From: Proteiniclasticum aestuarii
Lineage (GTDB): Bacteria > Bacillota > Clostridia > Clostridiales > Clostridiaceae
NCBI RefSeq assembly: GCF_017368455.1
Contig: NZ_JAFNJU010000001.1
Location: forward strand, 124,001-188,000
Direction of reading: 5' to 3'
Length of the DNA stretch: 64,000 nucleotides
Numbering within the stretch: the first letter of the stretch is position 1; every line of letters begins with the position of its first letter. Positions 17,672 through 27,097 of the stretch are shown here, one piece after another. The notes under the pieces were generated by a model, which was given only the letters and a program-made list of their open reading frames with translations, ran no database searches and was not told the DNA's origin. Position numbers and translations under genes: made by a program.

Positions 17672-17835
17672 TATAGGTTGCCAAGACAGCATCTTGGCAC
17701 GAAGAGGGAAACAGGTAAAAGCCTGTGCGGTCCCGCCGCCGTAAGACTCTTAAGAGTTCAAAGATCCACTGGAAATCTTTTTCTGGGAAGGAAAACTCTT
17801 TTACATAGTCAAGCCGGAAGACCTGCCTATATGAT
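17672..17835 (+). promoter_or_regulatory. Cobalamin riboswitch aptamer
   Basis: The B12 riboswitch landmarks appear in order: AGAGGGAA (17703-17710), the paired AACAGGTAAAAGCCTGTGC block, GCGGTCCCGCCGCCGTAAGAC (B12 box-like core, near 17727-17747), CACTGG, GGGAAGG, and the closing AGTCAAGCCGGAAGACCTGCC. Binding of a cobalamin is expected to turn expression off. It precedes genes for a DUF4430 protein and an ECF S component, which suits B12 or precursor uptake. Confidence 0.88.
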
Positions 17836-17904
17836 TTTGAGAATCTCCTCACGGGTCATGAGGTGTCAAAATGGATTTGAAGATTTTCTTCAATAGTCTA
17901 TTGC

Positions 17905-17929
17905 AGCACCCAGAAATGGGTGCTTTTAC
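17905..17929 (+). terminator. Riboswitch expression-platform terminator
   Basis: AGCACCCA-GAAA-TGGGTGCT followed by TTTTACTTT, placed between the aptamer and the ribosome binding site. This supports control by transcription termination. Confidence 0.75.
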
Positions 17930-18017
17930 TTTCCCCTTGTACACCTTTTCTCTTCGTAACCATTCTTGGATTGTTTCTTAAAATCATCTGTACGAATTGT
18001 ACAACAAGGAGGAAAAA

Positions 18018-18410
18018 ATGAACAAGAAAATTACTGCTGTCCTGGTGGTGCTGCTTCTGGCTGTTGGGGGATTTCTGGTCTACCGTTCACTGACACCAAA
18101 AGGTGAGGAAGGCTCGAAGGAAGTTACCATCAATATCATTGTAGAAAGCGAAAACATAGACTACAGCGAGACATTCCGATCTGATGAACTGTTCCTTGAA
18201 GGACTGCTGATTGAACACAATGATGAACTTCAGGTGGTAACAGAAGAAACGCAATATGGTCCGATGTTAATGGGGCTGAAAGGCTATACTGCTGATATGA
18301 GCAAAGAATTCTTCAGCATCAAGATCAATGGGGAAGATGCCATGGTCGGCATCAAAGAAATACCAGTAAATGATAAGGACGAATACACTTTTGAAGTTAC
18401 GGGATTCTAA
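18018..18410 (+). CDS. DUF4430 domain protein, membrane-anchored
   Basis: A 130-residue protein with an N-terminal membrane helix (MNKKITAVLVVLLLAVGGF) lacking a lipobox cysteine, then a small beta-rich DUF4430 domain (about 35-130), ending in the ING-x-x-A pattern typical of that domain (IKINGEDAMVG). DUF4430 is related to the C-terminal part of transcobalamin-like proteins and is often found beside ECF-type vitamin transporters. Behind a cobalamin riboswitch, a role in surface capture of cobalamin is the natural inference. AAGGAGG sits 5 bases before the ATG. Confidence 0.8.
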   Translation: MNKKITAVLVVLLLAVGGFLVYRSLTPKGEEGSKEVTINIIVESENIDYSETFRSDELFLEGLLIEHNDELQVVTEETQYGPMLMGLKGYTADMSKEFFSIKINGEDAMVGIKEIPVNDKDEYTFEVTGF

Positions 18411-18930
18411 TTTCACCGTATGGGACATCGTGCTCATACCCCTTCTCAGTGCTTCATTGACAGCAGGCAAAATGGCACTGGTATTCATCCCCAACGTTGA
18501 AATCGTCACACTCTTATTCATGGTCTATGCCTCTGTCTTCGGATTCAGGAAAACTTTCCTCGTGGCACTGATCTTTTCCACCACGGAAATCTTCTTTTAT
18601 GGTGTACAGACCTGGCTTCTTGCCTACTATCTGATCTGGCCGCTGCTGAGTTTTCTCGCAGTCCTTCTTCAGAAAGGCACCCATTCTGAATGGCCTTACG
18701 CCATTCTTGGAATGATTTTCGGATTAGGCTTCGGACTGTTCTTCGCTGTAATCGAATCCTTTTTCTACGGCATACCCTACGGAATTGTCTACTGGGTCCG
18801 CGGAATTCCGTTTGATCTGATTCATGGAGCATCGAATTTCGTTATTGTGCTGTTTTTATTCAATCCCATGTATCATCTGCTCACAAGGCTTCGAGACAAA
18901 TATGAACACAATCTGCGTGTGACAAATTAA
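18370..18930 (+). CDS. ECF transporter S component, probably for cobalamin
   Basis: A 186-residue integral membrane protein with about five to six helices and a small cytoplasmic end, the size and layout of an energy-coupling factor S component. The genes for the shared ATPases and T component are not in the window, as in group II ECF systems. Specificity for B12 or a precursor is inferred from the riboswitch and the DUF4430 partner. The gene overlaps the DUF4430 gene by 41 bases if the ATG at 18370 is used; a TTG at 18391 is an alternative start. Confidence 0.8.
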   Translation: MIRTNTLLKLRDSNFTVWDIVLIPLLSASLTAGKMALVFIPNVEIVTLLFMVYASVFGFRKTFLVALIFSTTEIFFYGVQTWLLAYYLIWPLLSFLAVLLQKGTHSEWPYAILGMIFGLGFGLFFAVIESFFYGIPYGIVYWVRGIPFDLIHGASNFVIVLFLFNPMYHLLTRLRDKYEHNLRVTN

Positions 18931-18950
18931 GAAAAGAGATGCATATAGGA

Positions 18951-18988
18951 AAAGCACCGGGAAATGTATGGTTTCCCGGTGCTTTCCT
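18951..18988 (+). terminator. Terminator of the cobalamin uptake operon
   Basis: Stem AAAGCACCGGGAAA with its perfect complement around a 6-base loop, followed by a short T-rich tract. Confidence 0.8.
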
Positions 18989-19103
18989 TATATGTGTATA
19001 AAGAGAGAAGTGTCTATGGATGGCTTACATCACATCATGAAGAGCGTTCCAGCGCTTTGCTTTCTCTTTCTTATGGTAATTTTAGCACAGCATTCAGAAA
19101 GAA

Positions 19104-19125
19104 AACCCCGAATTTCTTCGGGATT
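19104..19125 (-). terminator. Terminator of the polysaccharide deacetylase gene
   Basis: CCCGAA pairs with TTCGGG around TTTC; on the reverse strand TTTTC follows. The stretch 18989-19103 holds nothing else that I recognise. Confidence 0.55.
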
Positions 19126-19151
19126 TTCACTGTTTTTCAGTATTTTTTCAG

Positions 19152-20681
19152 TTATGGCACCATCTGAGGAACTGTCTTGAAAGTGTATCCTCGGTCTTTC
19201 AGTGTCTGTATCATTCTTGGCAGTGCGTCGACGGTCTTCATATAGGCAATGTGCATCAGCACGATATCTTTGTCTGTTGCCCGATCCAGCACCTTATCTG
19301 TTATGTATTTGGCATCGATGTTTACACCGTTATATGTTGTTGCCCAGTCAATGGTGTCTATGGACCACATGACGGTATATTTGTATCCCTGTTCTCCTGC
19401 CACTTTCAGCACTGTATCGTTATATTCCCCAAACGGAGGTCTGAATAGTGCAGGTGTGATACCCAGAACGTTTTTGAATATGGCTGTGGAATCGGTGAAT
19501 TCTTTTCTGATTTCCGCTTCTGTCATCTCTCTCATATGAGGATGTGTAAGGGAATGGTTCTGGATGCTGTGACCTCTCTTCAGTATTTCTTTCGCCAGAT
19601 CAGGATGATCCTTTACCCACAAAGCACGCAGGAAGAAGGTGGCTTTGACCCCATGCTGATCAAGCATATCGAGCAGTGGCAGTGTCGTTTCAAACTCCCA
19701 CCCGGCATCAAATGTCAGTGCAATCTGTTTTGTGGATGCATTGACCAGCCCTTTGGTGATCACTGTGGAGGATGCGTAGGTGCCCTCTTTCACCAGGTAT
19801 CCGGTATGTGCATAGCCGATCTTTCCCTGATAGTTCACTTTGGCCCAGCTGCCGGAAACACTAAGTACTGTGACCTTTGCTCCCTTTGGCATCACCGCAA
19901 TGATACTGTAGCTTACAGAAGGACCACTTCTCAGATTCAGCTCCTCCGTGGTGACGCGAATGTCGGTGGATGTTACTGGCAGCCTCAGATAGCTTAAGGA
20001 CGAATATCCTTCACTACCGCCATATAGGACTCTTGCCCATCCGTTACTGCTACTGAGTACTTTCACTTCTGCGCCAAGAGGAATCACGCGAATCACGCTG
20101 TAGCTGGTGGAAGGTCCTGTTCTCATATTCAGATTTGCAGTAGTTACCATAATGGTTTCTCCTGTGGATGGCAGCGTACTTTTCAGCTTCAGATAGCTTA
20201 AGGACGAATATCCTTCACTGCCTCCATATACGACCCTTGCCCATCCATTGCTTGTGCTCAGCACCTTCACCTCTGCTCCATTTGGAATGACGCGGATGAC
20301 ACTGTAGCTAGTGGAAGGTCCCGTTCTCATGTTCAGATTCGCTGTGGTCACCATGATCTGTGTGCTCACTTGAGTCATGTACGCTGTGTGCGCATATCCT
20401 TCCTTGCTTCCATAGATGACTTTAGCCCAGCTGCCTGAAACGCTTAATACCGTCACACTGGTTCCTTTAGGCATCACGGCTATGACGCTGTACTGCGTTC
20501 CAGGTCCGCTTCTCAGATTCAAATCTGCCGTTGTAACCCTGATATCATCTTCAGCGAACACCTCAATATAACGATCTTTATTTATATCTCTTCCTGTCAG
20601 ATTAAACATATGTACACCAGTTAGTGAGGAAAAAACGAAAACAACAAGTAAGACTGCGACTTTTCTGAAAGCGCTTTTCAT
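19152..20681 (-). CDS. Secreted polysaccharide deacetylase with four SH3 repeats
   Basis: A 509-residue exported protein: an N-terminal signal or anchor helix (8-24), four bacterial SH3 domains (about 46-103, 109-166, 177-233, 240-297) that probably bind peptidoglycan, then a NodB deacetylase domain (about 315-505). Deacetylase motifs seen: TFDAG (323-327), HSLTH (376-380) with the two metal histidines, and RPPFGEY (414-420). The usual metal-binding second Asp of TFDD is Ala here, so activity is uncertain or PdaA-like, where this position is Asn. SH3 repeats 2 and 3 are nearly identical. Likely role: cell-wall polysaccharide modification. Confidence 0.88.
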   Translation of the reverse strand: MKSAFRKVAVLLVVFVFSSLTGVHMFNLTGRDINKDRYIEVFAEDDIRVTTADLNLRSGPGTQYSVIAVMPKGTSVTVLSVSGSWAKVIYGSKEGYAHTAYMTQVSTQIMVTTANLNMRTGPSTSYSVIRVIPNGAEVKVLSTSNGWARVVYGGSEGYSSLSYLKLKSTLPSTGETIMVTTANLNMRTGPSTSYSVIRVIPLGAEVKVLSSSNGWARVLYGGSEGYSSLSYLRLPVTSTDIRVTTEELNLRSGPSVSYSIIAVMPKGAKVTVLSVSGSWAKVNYQGKIGYAHTGYLVKEGTYASSTVITKGLVNASTKQIALTFDAGWEFETTLPLLDMLDQHGVKATFFLRALWVKDHPDLAKEILKRGHSIQNHSLTHPHMREMTEAEIRKEFTDSTAIFKNVLGITPALFRPPFGEYNDTVLKVAGEQGYKYTVMWSIDTIDWATTYNGVNIDAKYITDKVLDRATDKDIVLMHIAYMKTVDALPRMIQTLKDRGYTFKTVPQMVP

Positions 20682-20869
20682 TTCTTTTCCCTCCTTGTCT
20701 TCAAAATACCCGTCGTATTTTATACATTAATTATACAATTCACACAACACTCACAAGTATCAAACAAAACACAACATCGTTAATATTCCGTAACATTTCA
20801 ACATTCTCACTTGAAAAAGAACCCCCTCCACTTTCAGTATTTATGCATAATATGCATTGCATGATAAAA

Positions 20870-20907
20870 AACCTCCGGAATCAGGAATGTTCCTGACTCC
20901 GGAGGTT
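20870..20907 (-). terminator. Terminator of der
   Basis: AACCTCCGGAATCAGGA pairs with TCCTGACTCCGGAGGTT (one mismatch); a T run follows on the reverse strand. Confidence 0.85.
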
Positions 20908-20923
20908 GATTGGTTTTAGTTCA

Positions 20924-22240
20924 TCAGTCTTTCTTTCTTTCACGATACTCGATCTTTATACCCGTACCCGTGAAGTCAAATGCATCTCTCAGCTGATTCT
21001 CGATATATCTTGAATAGGAGAAGTGCATAGCTGTGGTGTCATTGATGAAAAAGACGAAAGTCGGAGGTTTCACCCCTGTCTGGGTACCGTAGTACACTTT
21101 CAGTCTCTTGGTGCCGATCATCGGTGGCTCTTTCTGAAGCAGCGCTTTTCCGATCACATCATTCAGGACACCCGTTCCGATTTTCTTGTTGTAGTTGTCA
21201 TAACATCCTTTGATCATACTCAGCACCTTATGGGTTCTCTGTCCGGTGAGCGCTGATATGAAGAGATAGGGTGCATACTGCATGAACTTCAGACTCAGCT
21301 TCAGCTCATCCAGGTATTTGTTCATGGTCTTGTCATCCTTCTCGATGAGATCCCATTTGTTGACGATGACCATGATGGCTTTACGCATGTCATGTGCATA
21401 CCCTATAATCTTTTCATCCTGGTCTGCGATGCCTTCCTGAGCATCCACCATCAGAACGACCACATCGGATCGTTCAATGGCTGCAAGGGTTCTCACCACG
21501 GAATATCGTTCAATTTCTTCCTTGACTTTTGACTTTCGTCTCAGCCCGGCAGTATCCACTAGAATGAACTTGCCTTCCTCTGTTTCGAGCATACTGTCGA
21601 TGGCATCTCTCGTGGTTCCGGCGATGTCTGTGACGATGGACCTCTCTTCCCCTAGCAGTTTGTTGATCAATGAAGATTTGCCTACATTCGGCCTGCCCAC
21701 AAATGCGACTCTGATATACTCGTCCTCTTCTTCTGTTTCATAATCCTTGAAGTGCTTCACCACTTCATCCAGAAGATCTCCAAGGCCTAATCCCTGACCT
21801 GAGGAAATGGCTATAGGATCACCGATACCCAGATTATAGAACTCGTAGGCATTGGCCTCATCCTTCATGTTATCCACTTTATTTACAGCCAGCACAATCG
21901 GCTTGTTGCTTACTCTCAGCATGGTAGCCACTTCATTGTCTGAATCTGTCAGACCCTGTTTTCCATCCACCAGGAATATGATCACATCTGCGGTATCTAT
22001 TGCAACCTGAGCCTGTCTTTTCATCTGCGCCAGAATGATATCATCTGATTTTGGTTCTATTCCACCTGTATCAATCAATTTAAACTCATATTGCAGCCAG
22101 TCGGCATCTGCATAGATTCGATCTCTTGTTACACCGGGTGTATCATCAACTATGGCAATTCTGTGACCTGCCAGTTTATTGAACAAAGTTGACTTTCCCA
22201 CATTAGGTCTTCCAACTATTGCTACGATTGGTTTTGCCAT
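20924..22240 (-). CDS. der: Ribosome biogenesis GTPase Der (EngA)
   Basis: An essential tandem GTPase needed for 50S subunit maturation. The 438-residue protein has two complete G domains. The first has GRPNVGKST near residue 10, DTPG, DTGG and NKVD; the second has GRPNVGKSS near 180, DIAGTT, DTAG and NKWD. A C-terminal KH-like domain follows (about 350-438). The start at 22240 is supported by AGAGGTG six bases upstream; the GTG at 22249 lies inside that site. It is monocistronic. Confidence 0.96.
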   Translation of the reverse strand: MAKPIVAIVGRPNVGKSTLFNKLAGHRIAIVDDTPGVTRDRIYADADWLQYEFKLIDTGGIEPKSDDIILAQMKRQAQVAIDTADVIIFLVDGKQGLTDSDNEVATMLRVSNKPIVLAVNKVDNMKDEANAYEFYNLGIGDPIAISSGQGLGLGDLLDEVVKHFKDYETEEEDEYIRVAFVGRPNVGKSSLINKLLGEERSIVTDIAGTTRDAIDSMLETEEGKFILVDTAGLRRKSKVKEEIERYSVVRTLAAIERSDVVVLMVDAQEGIADQDEKIIGYAHDMRKAIMVIVNKWDLIEKDDKTMNKYLDELKLSLKFMQYAPYLFISALTGQRTHKVLSMIKGCYDNYNKKIGTGVLNDVIGKALLQKEPPMIGTKRLKVYYGTQTGVKPPTFVFFINDTTAMHFSYSRYIENQLRDAFDFTGTGIKIEYRERKKD

Positions 22241-22356
22241 TTGCTTCACCTCTACTTTTCACGTTTGCATTTCTTTACATCTAATCATATTACCCTAAGT
22301 ATGAACCAGTGTCAAACAAAACCTTCCCCGCAATTTCTTCACATACTGAGGACGAA

Positions 22357-25356
22357 CTAAGACAGTACCTTCTCGATGAATATCTCTACAATGTCCGGAT
22401 CAAACTGTGATCCCGCACACCTTCTAAGTTCAATGATTGCTTCTTCTTTAGATTTCTTCATATGATAAGGTCGATCACTGGTCATGGCTTCGTAAGCGTC
22501 CGCCACCGTTATGATTCTTGAATGAAGGGGAATCTCATTTCCTTTCAGTCCTTCAGGATACCCCTGACCATCCACTCTTTCATGGTGATACAGCACATCT
22601 TCTGCGATGCTCATATATTCCTCAACCGATTTGAGAATCTGATAACTGGTTTCAGCATGTTTCTTTACAACCTCACGTTCTTCGAAGGTAAGCTGATCCG
22701 GTTTGAGCAGAATCTCCTTCGGTACGGATATCTTGCCAAGATCATGCAGGCTTCCCGCCAGCCTCAGACGTTCAACTTCAGAAACATTGAGTCCCATGGC
22801 ACTTCCGATTCCTGCGCAATACTCGGCAACGCCTTTCAGATGAATTTTCTCATCAGGAAACTTTCGATTGATACTTTCAATAATCGTTTTTATGATTCTG
22901 TTTTTCATAAGTCTGCCGTGAACCAGTTTATCCCGATACATATTATTGTCAGCGACTTTCTGGACCTCTGATATGTTCTGGGACAGAGAAGTTTTTGTTG
23001 CTGCACCTGCCGCAATGGATATCCTGATGGGGCCCACTGATGCATGATTCGCTTCCTCTTGTATTCTTTGTCTGATTCTATCAGCTTCAGCAGCATCAGT
23101 CCTTGGAAGAAGAAGCAAGAATTCATCCCCACCGATCCGCGCAAGCAGATCATCCTGTCTGATTCTATTTTTCATGATTCTGGATGCTTTTTTCAGCAGT
23201 AAATCACCTAAATCATGACCAAATGCGTCATTGGCCAGTTTCAGACCGTTGATATCCATAACGATGATGCTTAAGGGTAGATCACCCACTCTTCCCAGTC
23301 GTCTGAGCGCTTCTTCGATATACCTTCTGTTATACAAACCTGTCAGCTGATCATGAAAACTCAGAAATTCAATCTCTTTCTGCCTCTCCTTCTTTGCAGT
23401 CATGTCTCTGAATACAATCACAAGCCCCGTTGTTCTGCCTTCATGGTCTTTAATGGCTGAAGCGCTGTTTTCAATGGGAATTTCTTTCCCGTCTTTTGAG
23501 GAAAGAATCATTTCCGAAAACCCGATCCTCTTTCCCTTCCGGATGATTTCCGGAATCCTTGTATAAACCAGCGCATTGCTGTTTTCCTGAAACACCCTGA
23601 AAATCTCTTCTATAGGCTTCCCTTGCACTGCTTTTATCTGCCACCCTGTCATCATCTCAGCCGCCTGATTCATAATCGTGATTCTACCAGTATTATCAGT
23701 AGCAATGACACCATCTTCCACAGAGAGAAGAGTGGTCCTGAACAGTTCTTTTTCAAGAAACAGGCTGCTTTCCAGTGCCTTGTTATCCGTGACATCTCTT
23801 GCAGCGGCATAAATCAGTTTTCCGCTGATATGCGCTTTCCATTCCAGCATCCGGTACCTTCCATCTGATTTTCTTAGTCTTGCGAGAAATGAGGCTTCTT
23901 TCTTGATACCATTTAGACTGCGAATCCACTCTTTCACCCCATCAACATCTTCAGGATGAACAAATTCCAACGCATTTTTACCTATGAGCTCCGTTGTCTT
24001 ATAATGAAAATTCCTACTCCATGCATCATTCAATTTTCGGAAGTTCCCCTCTGAATCAGCTATGCAGAAGAAGTCCATATTCACAGTGAAAAAGCTTTCC
24101 AGCTCTTCTTTCTGATTCATAAGCTCAATAAGGGCTTCTTTCACATCCGTTATATCCTTTGCAGTGCCAGTAAAACCAATGATTTCATCTTCGCTGCTTC
24201 TTATGGCTACAGCAGTTGTCATAAACCAGTGATAGGTGCCATTTTTGTGAAGCAGACGGTAGTCTCTCGTCTCCATTTTTTCTCCAGACTCATTGATTTG
24301 ACTGAAGAAATCGTAGATACGAAGAAGGTCTTCCGGATGTACATATGGTTTCAGTGGGGTTCCCAGCGTATCCTCCACTTTGTAGCCAAGCTGATTTTCC
24401 CATGCTTTTGAAAGAAATGAAAATGTACCGTCAAGCTGCAGGCGATAGATGATATCATAGCTGCTGTCCACAAGAAACCGGTATTCATCCTCGCTCTTCT
24501 TCACCTCTAATTCAAGCTGCTTGCTCTCAGTAATATCTATGTGTGTACCGAACATCAGAAGAGGCCTGCCATCTTCTGACCAGGACACAACCTTGCCTTT
24601 ATCAAGAACCCACACCCAATGACCTGCTTTGTGCTTCATTCTGCACTCCAGTGAATAATACTCTTTCTTTTTGTAGAAAATGGATTCGATTTCCTGATTT
24701 GACTTCACCAGATCCTCGGGATGCACCAGTTTTCTCCATGTATCATGTGTGATCGGCATAAGTTCAGAAAGACTATGTCCGGTAATCTCAGCCCAGCGCT
24801 CATTGTATCTGATCTCATCTTTCTCCACATCCCATTCCCAGGTTCCCGCCTGAGTCGCTTCAATGATTCCTGCAAGCTTCTCCTGTTCAGAAAGATTTCC
24901 GACGCGCACCTTCTGTACTGCTTCATCTTTGTCATCCTGAATTATATTCGGATGAATACTACCCGATGGTTTCTCTTTTTCTGTAATCTGCGGATGCTTT
25001 AACACCTTCCATATGCACATGTACAGGACTTCTGCATCTGACCTGGTTTCCTTCAAAGGACGGATGAGACCCTCCACTTTTAAACTTTCGCCGTTTCTCT
25101 TCCTCAGATCTGCCTGAAAAAGATGCTTCCCGACTGAAAGAATCCCTGAAGCTGGAAACAATTCCGGATCCTCACATATCAGATAGTCTGAAATCATCGT
25201 GAAAAGCACTTCCGCTCCCCCATAGCCCAGCGCAGTATTCCATATATCATTAGCATAATGAATTATTCCATCCTGATCAACAATCTGGATCAGATCCGAT
25301 GAAGTGTTCATCAGGTCCAGTAGATCATTTTTCCAAAGAGTCAGTTTCTCATTCAT
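22357..25356 (-). CDS. Multi-PAS cyclic-di-GMP protein with GGDEF and HD-GYP domains
   Basis: A 999-residue soluble protein with no membrane segments. Five PAS modules fill about residues 10-660; several end in the PAC motif (HIDITE, AKDITDVK, ARDVTDNK, FRDMTAKK). A GGDEF domain follows with an intact GGDEF motif (near 743), so diguanylate cyclase activity is plausible. Then comes an HD-GYP domain with HDLGK (near 870), HHERVDGQGYP (near 925) and DAYEAM, so c-di-GMP hydrolysis is plausible too. It probably senses a cytosolic redox or ligand signal. Monocistronic, with GAGGGGG before the ATG. Confidence 0.9.
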   Translation of the reverse strand: MNEKLTLWKNDLLDLMNTSSDLIQIVDQDGIIHYANDIWNTALGYGGAEVLFTMISDYLICEDPELFPASGILSVGKHLFQADLRKRNGESLKVEGLIRPLKETRSDAEVLYMCIWKVLKHPQITEKEKPSGSIHPNIIQDDKDEAVQKVRVGNLSEQEKLAGIIEATQAGTWEWDVEKDEIRYNERWAEITGHSLSELMPITHDTWRKLVHPEDLVKSNQEIESIFYKKKEYYSLECRMKHKAGHWVWVLDKGKVVSWSEDGRPLLMFGTHIDITESKQLELEVKKSEDEYRFLVDSSYDIIYRLQLDGTFSFLSKAWENQLGYKVEDTLGTPLKPYVHPEDLLRIYDFFSQINESGEKMETRDYRLLHKNGTYHWFMTTAVAIRSSEDEIIGFTGTAKDITDVKEALIELMNQKEELESFFTVNMDFFCIADSEGNFRKLNDAWSRNFHYKTTELIGKNALEFVHPEDVDGVKEWIRSLNGIKKEASFLARLRKSDGRYRMLEWKAHISGKLIYAAARDVTDNKALESSLFLEKELFRTTLLSVEDGVIATDNTGRITIMNQAAEMMTGWQIKAVQGKPIEEIFRVFQENSNALVYTRIPEIIRKGKRIGFSEMILSSKDGKEIPIENSASAIKDHEGRTTGLVIVFRDMTAKKERQKEIEFLSFHDQLTGLYNRRYIEEALRRLGRVGDLPLSIIVMDINGLKLANDAFGHDLGDLLLKKASRIMKNRIRQDDLLARIGGDEFLLLLPRTDAAEADRIRQRIQEEANHASVGPIRISIAAGAATKTSLSQNISEVQKVADNNMYRDKLVHGRLMKNRIIKTIIESINRKFPDEKIHLKGVAEYCAGIGSAMGLNVSEVERLRLAGSLHDLGKISVPKEILLKPDQLTFEEREVVKKHAETSYQILKSVEEYMSIAEDVLYHHERVDGQGYPEGLKGNEIPLHSRIITVADAYEAMTSDRPYHMKKSKEEAIIELRRCAGSQFDPDIVEIFIEKVLS

Positions 25357-25580
25357 GGTAACCCCCTCGTGCTCGTTCCTGTCAGAATGCAGTTGATTCT
25401 ATTCACAGGTCATTTCTATTACCGCTCATATCTTTTCATTATATATGATTCTCACTTTGAACTACAGCAGTTTTTGATACTTTGCTAATCAAAGTTATAA
25501 AGAAATCATTATGGGGCGGCGATACCCATGTAACAACAGAGCGGTGGCAGATTCATATTCTCTATTTATTGAAAATCAGC

Positions 25581-25586
25581 TATAAT
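25581..25586 (+). promoter_or_regulatory. -10 element upstream of the CapA-like gene
   Basis: TATAAT 54 bases before the chosen start; the -35 region is weak. The rest of 25357-25580 shows no gene. Confidence 0.35.
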
Positions 25587-25639
25587 AGACTGTGTAAACG
25601 TTATTCTTAAATCAAATAATGAGCAAGGAATTTAACAGA

Positions 25640-26899
25640 ATGATGAAATTCAGACACTATGCAATCTTGATTCCAATTCTTCTTCCCATCCTATTTAGCG
25701 GATGTACGGGAAATCCCTCTGAGGAACTGCGAACCGAACCTGTAATAAGGAATGTGATTGATCCGATTGTTACCACATCCCTTCCTATCAATCCCTATGC
25801 GACGGAAGAAGATGAGGTGTGCATAAACGCTGTGGGCGACATAATGGTTCATGAATCCCAGTGGCTGTCTCAGCAAGTGGGGCCCGATACATATGACTTC
25901 ACCGAAAATTTTGCCCAAGTGAAGGAGATCTTCACATCCGATGACCTGTCCATCGCAAATCTTGAAACGACCATAAACGAGCATAAGGCCATCGCCACCT
26001 ATCCGCGATTCAATTCACCGGATGCTCTCCTGGATGCTCTTGATGATGCCGGATTCGATCTCATCGGTACAGCCAATAATCATTCCATGGACACAGGAAT
26101 GGATGGCATCCTGAGCACCATAGCCGAGCTGGAGGAAAGAAATCTTCAGTATTTCGGAACACACAGGGACCTAGGTGCAGACAAATATCTCATGAAACAG
26201 ATCAAAGGCATGAACATCGGCTTTGCCGCTTTCAGCACAGCTTACGTACATGGAAATTCTGTGGTCATCAACAACATCCAGTCTAATGGGATGGAAAAAC
26301 ACGTCAACTATATGGATCTCATAAAAGCTGACAATGCATTTCATACCCTGAAACCTGTAATTGATGCAATGAAGGAGAATGGTGCCGAATTCATCATCCT
26401 GTCTCTTCATTGGGGGAATGAGTATGAAAAGAGCGCCAATGCCTATCAGAAAACTCTGGCTCAGATGCTTATAGACGAAGGAGTAGGACTGATCCTGGGT
26501 TCTCATCCCCATATGGTTCAGGAGATGGAGTTTCTCACTTCAAACGTGAGCGCTCATGAGGGACTCGTCATCTATTCCATGGGGAACTTTCTCTCCAATC
26601 AGAGGAACGAAATTCTTAATATGACCGGCACAGAAGACGGAGTCATTTCCAGAGTGATTCTGAAGAGGGACTCAGATCATATCATTGGTATCCGAAGCGC
26701 AGAGTTCATTCCAACCTGGGTCAGCCGAACGGAATACGGTGAATATTTCAGATATGAAATCCTTCCGATTGATGTTGATCCTTCGTCAACAGCCACCAGG
26801 TACAGTGCAGACGAGGAGAGCCTCACTGAATCCCTGATGAATACACTGCGTGCCATAGACAGCACAACGGTAAAACAACTGGACCTAAATCATGAATAG
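25640..26899 (+). CDS. CapA family lipoprotein (metallophosphatase fold)
   Basis: A 419-residue exported protein. It opens with a lipoprotein signal peptide ending LFSGC, then a CapA/PgsA domain with the family motifs: VGDIMVHES near residue 70, NLETTI (about 115), GTANNHSMDTG (about 150), LHWGNEYE (about 260), and GSHPHMVQ. The fold is that of calcineurin-like phosphatases. PgsA-type proteins help poly-gamma-glutamate production, but no pgsB or pgsC lies nearby, so that role is not supported here. The ATG at 25640 has AAGGAA nine bases upstream; the ATG at 25619 has none. Confidence 0.87.
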   Translation: MMKFRHYAILIPILLPILFSGCTGNPSEELRTEPVIRNVIDPIVTTSLPINPYATEEDEVCINAVGDIMVHESQWLSQQVGPDTYDFTENFAQVKEIFTSDDLSIANLETTINEHKAIATYPRFNSPDALLDALDDAGFDLIGTANNHSMDTGMDGILSTIAELEERNLQYFGTHRDLGADKYLMKQIKGMNIGFAAFSTAYVHGNSVVINNIQSNGMEKHVNYMDLIKADNAFHTLKPVIDAMKENGAEFIILSLHWGNEYEKSANAYQKTLAQMLIDEGVGLILGSHPHMVQEMEFLTSNVSAHEGLVIYSMGNFLSNQRNEILNMTGTEDGVISRVILKRDSDHIIGIRSAEFIPTWVSRTEYGEYFRYEILPIDVDPSSTATRYSADEESLTESLMNTLRAIDSTTVKQLDLNHE

Positions 26900-26941
26900 A
26901 AGAGATCCATACCGTGCGTCAGTACTGTATGGATCTCTTCC
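26900..26941 (+). terminator. Terminator of the CapA-like gene
   Basis: AAGAGATCCATAC pairs perfectly with GTATGGATCTCTT, followed by CCTTATTT. Confidence 0.75.
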
Positions 26942-27097
26942 TTATTTCACAGTGCTGCTCCACTTCATGATCAGCTTTTCAATCTGCTTTTCACGAGCCG
27001 GATTTTTCCAGTCAATGATTGCACAGTCCAGAACAGAGCCACCCTTATTCTCTACTTCCTTTTTCACCTGACTGATGGCGCTTTTCCCTCCCTTGAA

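Noticed and set aside
19850..20550. Regularly repeated sequence resembling an array
   Set aside because: The repeats are the SH3 domain coding units of the deacetylase, about 190-200 bases each, not CRISPR repeats. No CRISPR array was seen in the window.
25640..26899. Capsule (poly-gamma-glutamate) biosynthesis role for the CapA-like protein
   Set aside because: No pgsB/capB or pgsC/capC gene nearby; the family name alone is not evidence.
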